Part shown: positions 1 through 5,581 of the stretch, piece by piece
How positions within the stretch are numbered: position 1 is the first letter of the stretch
Layout: the number at the start of each line of letters is the position of its first letter
Source: Deltaproteobacteria bacterium
GTDB taxonomy: Bacteria > Desulfobacterota > Binatia > Binatales > Binataceae
Direction: 5' to 3'
Assembly: GCA_003161515.1 (NCBI GenBank)
Contig: PMOH01000272.1
Span: 1 to 5,586 of the forward strand
DNA length: 5,586 nucleotides
Position numbers and translations under genes: made by a program
The notes under the pieces: model-generated
Databases searched by the model: none
What the model was told of the DNA's origin: nothing
Seen by the model: only the letters and a program-made list of their open reading frames with translations

Positions 1-59
1 GCGCAGCTCAAAATCAGATTCCAGGATCGCGGCTGGATTCAGTGAGAGCAGGAGATCTA

Positions 60-75
60 AGGTTGATTACAACCT
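60..75. repeat. 6-bp inverted repeat overlapping the -35 box
   Basis: AGGTTG (60-65) and CAACCT (70-75) are perfect inverted arms around a 4-nt centre, ATTA. GATC tetramers flank the arms at 54-57 and 76-79. There is no T-run after it, so it does not look like a terminator. Its position over the -35 element fits a regulator binding site, but no regulator gene is in the window. Confidence 0.35.
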
Positions 76-92
76 GATCGCGCCGCTAGAAT
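63..92 (+). promoter_or_regulatory. Candidate sigma70-type promoter for the L,D-transpeptidase gene
   Basis: A -35-like TTGATT (63-68, 4 of 6 to consensus) and a -10-like TAGAAT (87-92, 5 of 6) are separated by 18 bp. This would start transcription near base 99 and leave a 5' leader of roughly 57 nt before the ATG at 157. The boxes are seen in the sequence; promoter activity is inferred. An inverted repeat overlaps the -35 element. Confidence 0.45.
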
Positions 93-134
93 TTCACCTG
101 ATGCGAGTCCTCGCGACATCAGCCTTGCTCGACT

Positions 135-146
135 CTTTTCACTGAA
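135..146 (+). repeat. Copy 1 of a 12-bp direct repeat upstream of a start codon
   Basis: CTTTTCACTGAA occurs here, ending 10 nt before the ATG of the L,D-transpeptidase gene. The identical 12-mer at 2953-2964 ends 9 nt before the ATG of the aminotransferase gene. The matched placement suggests a shared 5'-leader element, not proven. Confidence 0.4.
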
Positions 147-156
147 AAAGAAAAAA

Positions 157-1221
157 ATGAGACGATTCGTCAATTTTTCGATTCGATACTTCCCTGCCCT
201 GTTTCTCATCGCGTTGGTCGCCATTCCCGCGGCTTACGGCGCGTGGACTGAGGACGAGTTCGAGAAACGTCCGCTCTACGCCTATCCGCTTCCCCACGGC
301 AAGGACGATATCATCGGCAATCTGATCACGTATCAGATTCAGAAGGGCGACACGCTGCTCGACGTCGGGCGATGGTTCGGCGTGACGGCTAAGGAAATCT
401 CCAACGCCAACGCCGGCATCGATTGGTGGGCGCCTCCTGCCGGCCGCGTGATCATTCTGCCCGACGAGCACATCCTGCCCGATACGCCCCGCGTCGGCAT
501 CGTGATGAACATCCCCGAGATGCGGCTGTACTATTATTTTCCGTCGCCCATCGGTCCGGTTCATCCCAAAGCTAAAGGCAAAGTGACGCCTGCCAAGTTC
601 GAGCCCGGCAAAAAGGAGAAACACGCGGGCGGAGTGACGCCGTCGGTGGTGTATTCGTTCCCGGTCGGCCTCGGACGTTTCGATTGGAAGACGCCAGTCG
701 GTACTTTCACGGTCCGCGGCAAGACGCGCAATCCGACCTGGAACGTCCCGCAGGACATCTACGAGGAACATCTCGAGCGCGACGGTGAAGCCGAGCACAG
801 CGTGTCGGGCGACGATCCCGACAATCCGCTCGGCCACTACCGCATCGAGCTGACGCTGCCCGAGTATGCGTTCCACGGTACCAACGTGCCATGGGGCGTC
901 GGCATGGAAGTGAGCCACGGATGCATCCGGCTGTATCCCGAGGACATCGAGCGCCTGTTCAACAAGGTGAAAATCGGCACGCCCGGAATGTTCGTCTATC
1001 AGCCGGTGAAGTTCGGATGGCGCGGCGACGCGCTCTACGTCGAGGTCCACGAAGATCTCTACGGCATGTACGCCGGCTTGTGGGCCTACGCGCAGAAGGA
1101 AGCGGATCGCAAGGGACTGACCGATCAGATTGATATGCAGAAGCTGGAAAAGGCCGTCGAGCAGAAGACCGGCGTCCCGACCTACATCATGCCCGGCCCC
1201 GCCCCCGGCAGCGCCAGCTAA
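157..1221 (+). CDS. Secreted LysM + L,D-transpeptidase (YkuD/ErfK family)
   Basis: This is a periplasmic peptidoglycan-modifying enzyme of 354 aa. L,D-transpeptidases of this family form 3-3 cross-links or attach envelope proteins to meso-diaminopimelate using a catalytic cysteine. An N-terminal signal peptide is visible: basic MRR, a hydrophobic core at about 12-24, and likely cleavage after AYG near residue 28. A LysM domain follows at about 58-101 (YQIQKGDTL start, IILP end). The YkuD catalytic domain spans about 112-282, with H240 in FHGTN and the SHGCIRLYP signature (S253, H254, G255, nucleophile C256, R258). All expected catalytic residues are present. The KTPVGTF segment (178-184) is typical of the family. 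Unusual is a lysine-rich insert at about 131-163 that interrupts the early beta strands. A mostly charged tail, 300-354, follows. There is no clear Shine-Dalgarno; the ATG is preceded by an A-rich tract. The gene converges on the glycosyltransferase gene. The exact reaction (cross-linking or protein anchoring) cannot be told from sequence. Confidence 0.95.
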   Translation: MRRFVNFSIRYFPALFLIALVAIPAAYGAWTEDEFEKRPLYAYPLPHGKDDIIGNLITYQIQKGDTLLDVGRWFGVTAKEISNANAGIDWWAPPAGRVIILPDEHILPDTPRVGIVMNIPEMRLYYYFPSPIGPVHPKAKGKVTPAKFEPGKKEKHAGGVTPSVVYSFPVGLGRFDWKTPVGTFTVRGKTRNPTWNVPQDIYEEHLERDGEAEHSVSGDDPDNPLGHYRIELTLPEYAFHGTNVPWGVGMEVSHGCIRLYPEDIERLFNKVKIGTPGMFVYQPVKFGWRGDALYVEVHEDLYGMYAGLWAYAQKEADRKGLTDQIDMQKLEKAVEQKTGVPTYIMPGPAPGSAS

Positions 1222-2873
1222 GGTTGCTTCTGTCCGGCCGGCGCCCCGCTCGGCGGACTGTCGGTGACTTGCTTCTTCAGCAGGTAAAAGTAGCGATGAC
1301 CCAGGCCGAACGCGCCCGGCCATTTGAGCCGGCGGACGACTTCGGTGCCCGCGAACGGCTCGCTCGCAATCGTGTACTCGCCCAATTTGGGCGAGGTGAT
1401 CATCGGGATTCCGGCTTCGAGTTTCATGCTCTCGATTCCATGCTTCGGATACCGATAGAGATCTTCGCCGTTGAGCACGTAGCCGGCGTCGATCGCTGAG
1501 CGCGGGACACCCTCGCGCTCCAATTCGTTCCGCGTCGTGAGGATCACCTGCATCCCGCGCTGATACGCGTACGTCCCGCCGAGCGACATCAGCCCCATCG
1601 CGAGCGTCATCGCGAATCCTGCGGCCATGACCAGCCGTCGTCGTGGCAGCGGCGCGATTGCCAGCACGATCGCAGCCGCCGGGACCATGACCAGGTAGTA
1701 GCGGTCGTTGTAAAACCACAGCGGTATCGTCGCCGCCCAGTAAGTCAGCGCCGCGATCACGATCGCCGCGGCCGGTCGTCCGAGCGTTTTGAAGATTGTC
1801 GAAAATGCCGCGATTAAACCCGCCGCGCCAAAGCTGGCGAGCACCAGGAACGCGTATTGCCAGTCGTCGTCCCACGAAAAGCGATTGTCCTGTCCGCGCA
1901 GGATCAGCACGTTGTGCCATCCGCCGAAGCAACTGTACTCCGGCGTGGCGGGCAGTGAATGGTCCATCCACATCAGGATGAGCGCGGAAGCGAGGATTCC
2001 CGCGCCACCGATTGCGACGCGGCGCCATCGCGCCGTCGTAAGCTGCAGCAGCGAAAGCGGTGACAGCACCGTGCCGAGATAGAGCGCCGGGCCGATCACG
2101 CCATCGCGAAGGTAGTTCGCCAGCGGCACGAGAAAAATGTAGCGGAAATGATTTTCGTTCTGTTTCAGGTCCCATGGCTTCGGGCCCAGCACCGTCAGCC
2201 AGATCCACAGCGCGACGCAAATCGCAAATGCCGCCGCCAACGGCGTCATCATCTGGATCCACACCGCTCGATCCCAGCGCCCTCTCGCTCGCAGCCGCGG
2301 ATCGTACAGGAGCATCGCGCCAGCACAACCAACTATCACCATCGCGGCGAACGGCCGAATCAGAAAACCGATCACCGCCAGCGCTGCGGCCAGCCACATC
2401 CACAATTGCTCGCGCGGCCCTTCCGCCTTGGCGAACGCCAGGTGCGCCGCGACCATCGCGGTCAGGAATGGAATCTCCGTCATGAACGAGAAGCTCAGGA
2501 ACGTGAAGCATGGATTGCAGATCAGCAGCCCGGTTGCCGCGAGCGCCTGCCATCGTGACGCACCGCATCTGATCGCGAACGCATGGAACATAACGCCGCA
2601 CAACACCGCGAGCACCACTGTCGAGAACTCGAGCGACACCGAGTTCCCGCCGAACACATGCGCCCAGGCCACGCCGTAGAATGCCTGCGCTATCGGCATC
2701 GCCTGCGTGTAGCCGGCGAATCTCATCTCGCCGGTGCGCAGAAACCGCCGCACGGCAGAGCCGTAGAGCCAGCTATCGACCACCGGCGCGTCGGTCAGCG
2801 GATGCAATATCCAGAGCGCGAAGACGTACCATCCAATCACCGCTGCCGCCGCGGTCCATCCTGCACGCCTCAT
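1218..2873 (-). CDS. Polytopic GT-C membrane glycosyltransferase (PMT/ArnT-like, GT39/GT83-type)
   Basis: This 551-aa integral inner-membrane protein probably transfers a sugar from a polyprenyl-phosphate donor to an acceptor on the periplasmic face, as known for the GT-C superfamily. Hydrophobic segments are visible at about 7-24, 84-101, 108-125, 135-148, 157-190, 208-229, 285-302, 340-360, 366-386, 393-408 and 413-433. The first periplasmic loop carries the acidic motif PVVDSWLY with D33, the expected catalytic position. MTEIPF (131-136) matches the MTDxP-like motif of PMT_2 proteins. FYNDRYYLVMVP (387-398) resembles the RYxLP-type motif late in the fold. A hydrophilic C-terminal part of about 110 residues (440-551) ends in a Pro/Gly/Ala-rich tail. 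The ATG has an AGGA only 4 nt upstream, a tight spacing. Its stop (TAG, 1218-1220) overlaps the stop of the convergent L,D-transpeptidase gene. The gene is divergent from the aminotransferase operon, which suggests related envelope-glycan work. Donor and acceptor are unknown; the family also includes many uncharacterised proteins. Confidence 0.8.
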   Translation of the reverse strand: MRRAGWTAAAAVIGWYVFALWILHPLTDAPVVDSWLYGSAVRRFLRTGEMRFAGYTQAMPIAQAFYGVAWAHVFGGNSVSLEFSTVVLAVLCGVMFHAFAIRCGASRWQALAATGLLICNPCFTFLSFSFMTEIPFLTAMVAAHLAFAKAEGPREQLWMWLAAALAVIGFLIRPFAAMVIVGCAGAMLLYDPRLRARGRWDRAVWIQMMTPLAAAFAICVALWIWLTVLGPKPWDLKQNENHFRYIFLVPLANYLRDGVIGPALYLGTVLSPLSLLQLTTARWRRVAIGGAGILASALILMWMDHSLPATPEYSCFGGWHNVLILRGQDNRFSWDDDWQYAFLVLASFGAAGLIAAFSTIFKTLGRPAAAIVIAALTYWAATIPLWFYNDRYYLVMVPAAAIVLAIAPLPRRRLVMAAGFAMTLAMGLMSLGGTYAYQRGMQVILTTRNELEREGVPRSAIDAGYVLNGEDLYRYPKHGIESMKLEAGIPMITSPKLGEYTIASEPFAGTEVVRRLKWPGAFGLGHRYFYLLKKQVTDSPPSGAPAGQKQP

Positions 2874-2884
2874 CGAGTCCTGCC

Positions 2885-2914
2885 TTGCTCCCGTTTTGAC
2901 GTATCCTTTATACT
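2885..2914 (+). promoter_or_regulatory. Candidate promoter for the aminotransferase operon
   Basis: TATACT (2909-2914, 5 of 6 to the -10 consensus) lies 18 bp after TTGCTC (2885-2890, 3 of 6 to -35). A better -35 match, TTGACG (2896-2901), is only 7 bp from this -10 and so cannot pair with it. Transcription would begin near 2921, downstream of the alternative TTG codon at 2896. That argues for the ATG at 2974 as the true start of the gene. A perfect 8-bp inverted repeat flanks the -10. Activity is inferred. Confidence 0.4.
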
Positions 2915-2937
2915 CCGAAACTAACCCGCAAACGGGA
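2889..2937. repeat. 8-bp inverted repeat flanking the -10 element
   Basis: TCCCGTTT (2889-2896) and AAACGGGA (2930-2937) are perfect inverted arms separated by 33 bp. Their centres are 41 bp apart, about four helical turns. The right arm can alternatively fold on itself as CCCG-CAAA-CGGG (2925-2936). The arrangement sits in the divergent intergenic region and could be a paired operator. It could also be chance in a short region. Confidence 0.3.
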
Positions 2938-2952
2938 CTGCGCCGATTTCAA

Positions 2953-2964
2953 CTTTTCACTGAA
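2953..2964 (+). repeat. Copy 2 of the 12-bp direct repeat upstream of a start codon
   Basis: This exact copy of CTTTTCACTGAA ends 9 nt before the ATG at 2974. Neither gene carrying the repeat has a recognisable Shine-Dalgarno sequence, so the element occupies the place where one would be expected. It has no evident complementarity to the usual anti-Shine-Dalgarno core. Confidence 0.4.
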
Positions 2965-2973
2965 TCACACACA

Positions 2974-4155
2974 ATGCGACAAGTAGCATTTCATCGTCCG
3001 TCGATCGGACCCGACGAGGAGCGCGAGGTACTCGATACCCTGCGCTCCGGATGGATCACCACCGGCCCCAAGGCCAAGCGCTTCGAGACGGAATTCTGCG
3101 GCTACGTCGGCGCCAAACACGCGCTCGCGCTTTCGCATTGCACCGGCGCGCTCCATCTCTCGCTATGGGCGCTCGGCATCGGCCCCGGCGACGAGGTTAT
3201 CACCACGCCGTTCACCTTCACCGCGACCGCCGAAATTCTCGGCTACCTCGGTGCGCGCCCGGTGTTCGTTGACGTCGATCCCGGCACCTTCAACATCAAC
3301 CCGGCCCGCATCGAGGAGGCGCTCGAGAGCGGCGTCAACAAACGCGTCCGCGCGATACTGCCGGTGCACTTCGCCGGCCACGCCTGCGACATGGATCGCA
3401 TCCTCAACATCGCGCGCACCTACAATTTGAAAGTCGTCGAAGACGCCGCGCATGCGGCCGGTTCCGCGCGCCACATGGACGGCCGCGGGATGGCGAAAAT
3501 CGGCACCATCGGCGACCTCACCTGCTTCAGCTTCTACGCGACCAAGAATTTCACCACTGCCGAGGGCGGCATGATCACCACCTCGGACGACGCGCTCGCG
3601 GAAAAAATCGCCATCGCCAGCCTGCACGGGATGAATAAGGACGCGTGGAAGCGCTACGACAAGAGCGGCTCGTGGTACTACGAAATCCACGACATGGGCT
3701 TCAAGTACAATCTGTCCGACGTGCACGCCGCGATCGGATTGGCGCAGCTCAAGCGCGCCGACGACTTCATGCGCCGGCGCGGCGAAATCGCGCGCGCCTA
3801 CAACGACGCCTTCCGCGCCGACGACAGTTTGCAGCCCGCGTATTCCGAGCCCGGCATCGAGCACGCCTGGCATCTCTACGTTCTGCGCATCCGCCCCGAT
3901 CGCCTCAAGCTCGGCCGCAATCAGTTCGTCGAGATACTGCGCGAGCGCGGCGTCGGATGCTCCGTGCACTGCATCCCGCTGCACACGATGCACTACTATC
4001 AGCGCATGTACGGCTACCACGACGGTGATTTTCCGGTCGCCGAAGACATTTTCAGCCGATGCCTGTCGCTGCCCATCTACGCCGCGATGACCGACGAGGA
4101 CGTCGCTTACGTAATCGAAACCGTTCGCGCCATCACGCGCGAGAATCGGCGCTAA
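2974..4155 (+). CDS. ArnB-like DegT/DnrJ/EryC1/StrS PLP-dependent sugar aminotransferase
   Basis: This is a cytoplasmic enzyme of 393 aa that transfers an amino group, typically from glutamate, to a keto group on a nucleotide sugar using PLP. The N-terminal motif FHRPSIGPDEE followed by SGWITTGP (25-32) resembles ArnB, which acts on UDP-4-keto-pentose. Other visible elements are SHCTGALHLSLWALGIGPGDEVI (phosphate-binding region, about 54-76) and TPFTFTATAE. VEDAAHA (155-161) has D157 expected to contact the pyridine nitrogen, and SFYATKNFTTAEGGM has K191 as the Schiff-base lysine. GFKYNLSDVHAAIGLAQL (242-259) is the classic C-terminal family motif. Length is normal for the family, and all key residues are present. 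The frame is open upstream to a TTG at 2896, but that adds 26 unconserved-looking residues and begins inside the candidate promoter, so ATG 2974 is preferred. The stop lies 15 bp before the decarboxylase gene, indicating one operon. Other substrates, such as 4-keto-hexoses, cannot be excluded. Confidence 0.93.
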   Translation: MRQVAFHRPSIGPDEEREVLDTLRSGWITTGPKAKRFETEFCGYVGAKHALALSHCTGALHLSLWALGIGPGDEVITTPFTFTATAEILGYLGARPVFVDVDPGTFNINPARIEEALESGVNKRVRAILPVHFAGHACDMDRILNIARTYNLKVVEDAAHAAGSARHMDGRGMAKIGTIGDLTCFSFYATKNFTTAEGGMITTSDDALAEKIAIASLHGMNKDAWKRYDKSGSWYYEIHDMGFKYNLSDVHAAIGLAQLKRADDFMRRRGEIARAYNDAFRADDSLQPAYSEPGIEHAWHLYVLRIRPDRLKLGRNQFVEILRERGVGCSVHCIPLHTMHYYQRMYGYHDGDFPVAEDIFSRCLSLPIYAAMTDEDVAYVIETVRAITRENRR

Positions 4156-4157
4156 TC

Positions 4158-4162
4158 GAGGA
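4158..4162 (+). promoter_or_regulatory. Ribosome binding site deciding the GTG start of the decarboxylase gene
   Basis: GAGGA lies 8 nt before GTG 4171 and just after the aminotransferase stop codon (4153-4155). It supports the GTG start, which places the MRVLVTGGAGFLG Rossmann motif right at the N-terminus, as is usual for the family. Confidence 0.75.
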
Positions 4163-4170
4163 AAACTATC

Positions 4171-5112
4171 GTGCGTGTACTGGTAACCGGCGGCGCAGGA
4201 TTCCTCGGCTCTCATCTATGCGAGCGCTTGCTCAACGACGGCAATGAAGTCATCTGCCTAGACAATTTTTTCAGCGGCAAGCGCGCCAACATCATGCACC
4301 TGCTCGGCAATCGCAATTTCGAATTCATCCGCCACGACGTGGTCGAGCCAATCCTGCTCGAAGTCGATCGCATCTTCAGCCTCGCCTGCCCCGCGTCCCC
4401 CGTGCATTACCAGTACAACCCGGTGAAGACCATCAAGACCTCCGTGATGGGCACGATCAACATGCTCGGGCTGGCCAAGCGCGTGCACGCGCGCATCCTG
4501 CTCACTTCCACCAGCGAAGTCTACGGCGATCCCGAGGAACATCCGCAGACCGAATCCTACTGGGGCAACGTCAATCCGATCGGCGTGCGCTCATGCTACG
4601 ACGAGGGCAAGCGCGTCGCCGAATGCCTCATGATGGACTATCACCGGCAGAACAACGTCGACACCCGCATCGTGCGCATCTTCAATACGTACGGCCCGCG
4701 GATGGCGATTAACGACGGTCGCGTAGTTTCCAACTTTTGCGTCGCCGCACTGCGCGGCGAAAATCTGGAAATTTACGGCAACGGCAAATCGACTCGCTCG
4801 TTCGCCTACGTTGACGACATCATCGACGCGCTCGTGCGCATGATGAATCAGGACACGCACGTCGGCCCGGTCAATATCGGCAACCCCGACGAATTCACAA
4901 TCGAGGATCTCGCGAAAATCGCCATCGAGCTTTCAGGCAGTTCATCAAAGGTGGTGATCAAAAATCCGCGCTCCGACGATCCGGTCCGTCGCAAACCGAA
5001 CATCGAACTCGCAAAAAAAGTTCTCGGATGGGAGCCGCACACCGCGCTCCGCCCCGGCCTCGAAAAGACCATCGCGCACTTCCGCGAAGTGCTCAGCCTC
5101 CCGCGCAAATAA
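4171..5112 (+). CDS. uxs: UDP-glucuronate decarboxylase (UDP-xylose synthase type, extended SDR)
   Basis: This 313-aa cytoplasmic enzyme converts UDP-glucuronate to UDP-xylose via UDP-4-keto-pentose with bound NAD+. The N-terminal GGAGFLG motif (G7, G10, G13) binds NAD, with D31 at the end of the second strand for the ribose. Family hallmarks read in order: IRHDVVEP (53-60), LACPASPVHYQYNPVKTIKT (71-90), STSEVYGDP (113-121), NPIGVRSCYDEGKR (135-148), RIFNTYGPRM (169-178), GRVVSNF (183-189) and TRSFAYVDD (208-216). The catalytic set is complete: S115, E116, Y143 and K147 of YxxxK. R274 in the RRKP motif aligns by eye with the catalytic arginine of ArnA decarboxylase. Length is typical of bacterial single-domain UXS; there is no formyltransferase domain as in ArnA. 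It follows the aminotransferase by 15 bp with a good ribosome binding site, so both are probably co-transcribed. The product may be UDP-xylose, or the keto intermediate may be passed to the upstream aminotransferase. Symbol given by family resemblance. Confidence 0.93.
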   Translation: MRVLVTGGAGFLGSHLCERLLNDGNEVICLDNFFSGKRANIMHLLGNRNFEFIRHDVVEPILLEVDRIFSLACPASPVHYQYNPVKTIKTSVMGTINMLGLAKRVHARILLTSTSEVYGDPEEHPQTESYWGNVNPIGVRSCYDEGKRVAECLMMDYHRQNNVDTRIVRIFNTYGPRMAINDGRVVSNFCVAALRGENLEIYGNGKSTRSFAYVDDIIDALVRMMNQDTHVGPVNIGNPDEFTIEDLAKIAIELSGSSSKVVIKNPRSDDPVRRKPNIELAKKVLGWEPHTALRPGLEKTIAHFREVLSLPRK

Positions 5113-5137
5113 CGCCTTCACTTACGCGTTATGCAGC

Positions 5138-5160
5138 TTGCGATTCGCGCAATCTTTGCG
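5138..5160. repeat. TTGCG-CGCAA-TTGCG triple motif in the intergenic region
   Basis: TTGCG (5138-5142), CGCAA (5148-5152) and TTGCG (5156-5160) allow two mutually exclusive 5-bp hairpins between the decarboxylase and lipoprotein-like genes. TTGCGA itself is repeated 18 bp apart. It may be a small operator or leader structure, or chance. Confidence 0.2.
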
Positions 5161-5187
5161 AGAAGATAAATGTAGTCGTGTCTGGCG

Positions 5188-5481
5188 ATGCTGCGCCGCA
5201 TCATGAATCCGAAGACTACGCTAGCGTTCGCTCTGTTTTTGTCGCTCGCATTCGCCGCATGCGCCACGACACCGCCGCCAGCCCCCGCCCCCGCGCCAAT
5301 CGTCTATATGCCGCCGGATCCCAATCCGCCGCCACCCGACGAATGGAACCTGCTGCCCGATCCAACCACCGGCCAGGTCGACGTCTATCACCAAGGCGGC
5401 TACGTCGGCTCCGTCACCGGCAACGAACCCGCCGACCAGGACCCCCCAATCCCCCACGCAGTCCCAACCCCCGCCGACTGA
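5188..5481 (+). CDS. Small proline-rich lipoprotein-like protein of unknown function
   Basis: I do not recognise a family. The 97-aa product has a basic N-terminus (MLRRIMNPK), a hydrophobic stretch at about 11-24 and a cysteine at position 25 in AFAAC. This looks like a lipoprotein signal, although residue -3 is F where L, V or I is usual. The mature part begins with an Ala/Pro-rich linker (29-50, with APAPAP and NPPPP) and continues with a short segment WNLLPDPTTGQVDVYHQGGYVGSV that could form a beta hairpin. It ends in an acidic, proline-rich tail. It would sit on the periplasmic side of a membrane. A second ATG at 5203 would give a shorter but still complete signal peptide; neither start has a strong Shine-Dalgarno. 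The gene lies 75 bp after the decarboxylase gene and is followed by an intrinsic terminator, so it could end the operon or be a separate unit. Codon choice looks like that of its neighbours. Confidence 0.65.
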   Translation: MLRRIMNPKTTLAFALFLSLAFAACATTPPPAPAPAPIVYMPPDPNPPPPDEWNLLPDPTTGQVDVYHQGGYVGSVTGNEPADQDPPIPHAVPTPAD

Positions 5482-5517
5482 CACAGCAACTCAATGACAC
5501 AGGAACAGAACCTGGGA

Positions 5518-5553
5518 GCAAAATGGCGTCCTCGCCATTTTGCGATTTTCTTA
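5518..5553 (+). terminator. Rho-independent terminator after the lipoprotein-like gene
   Basis: GCAAAATGGCG (5518-5528) and CGCCATTTTGC (5533-5543) form a perfect 11-bp stem with a TCCT tetraloop, followed by the T-rich run GATTTTCTTAT. The stem's own A4/T4 pairing lies next to the tail. It begins 37 nt after the stop codon at 5481 and fits transcription termination of the + strand genes. The opposite strand lacks a T-run. Confidence 0.75.
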
Positions 5554-5558
5554 TCACT

Positions 5559-5581
5559 GGGTGCAGGGGTCACCCCTGCCC
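5559..5581. repeat. GGGG/CCCC palindrome, REP-like, at the right edge
   Basis: GCAGGGG (5563-5569) and CCCCTGC (5573-5579) are perfect arms around TCA. Pairing of GG (5560-5561) with CC (5580-5581) extends the stem across one bulged T at 5562. It lies just after the terminator and has no T-run of its own before the window ends. Its form is like extragenic palindromes that recur in some genomes. A single copy is visible here, so repetition is inferred. Confidence 0.4.

Noticed and set aside
1..45. Possible tail of an upstream gene ending at TGA 43-45
   Set aside because: Only 14 codons are visible, another frame is also open to 145, and nothing in either is recognisable. It cannot be supported from this window.
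139..2601. An 820-codon open frame on the minus strand
   Set aside because: It runs antisense to the L,D-transpeptidase and out of frame with the glycosyltransferase. It is full of Arg/Asp/Gly-rich low-quality sequence, has no recognisable motif, and is explained by GC-rich codon bias leaving a shadow frame open.
2896..2973. N-terminal extension of the aminotransferase from a TTG codon
   Set aside because: The 26 extra residues precede the family's normal N-terminus, the TTG lies inside the candidate promoter, and there is no ribosome binding site. ATG 2974 is preferred.
3163..4215. A 350-codon open frame on the minus strand
   Set aside because: It is fully antisense to the aminotransferase, which has all its catalytic motifs. 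The product is Val/Ala/Asp/His-rich without motifs, and is a shadow of GC-rich coding.
4258..4860. Short minus-strand open frames opposite the decarboxylase gene
   Set aside because: They are antisense to strongly conserved UXS motifs and show no independent coding signal.
5138..5170. Promoter for the lipoprotein-like gene (TTGCGA with GATAAA)
   Set aside because: The spacing is 21 bp, outside the usual range, and both boxes are imperfect. The gene may be read from the upstream operon.
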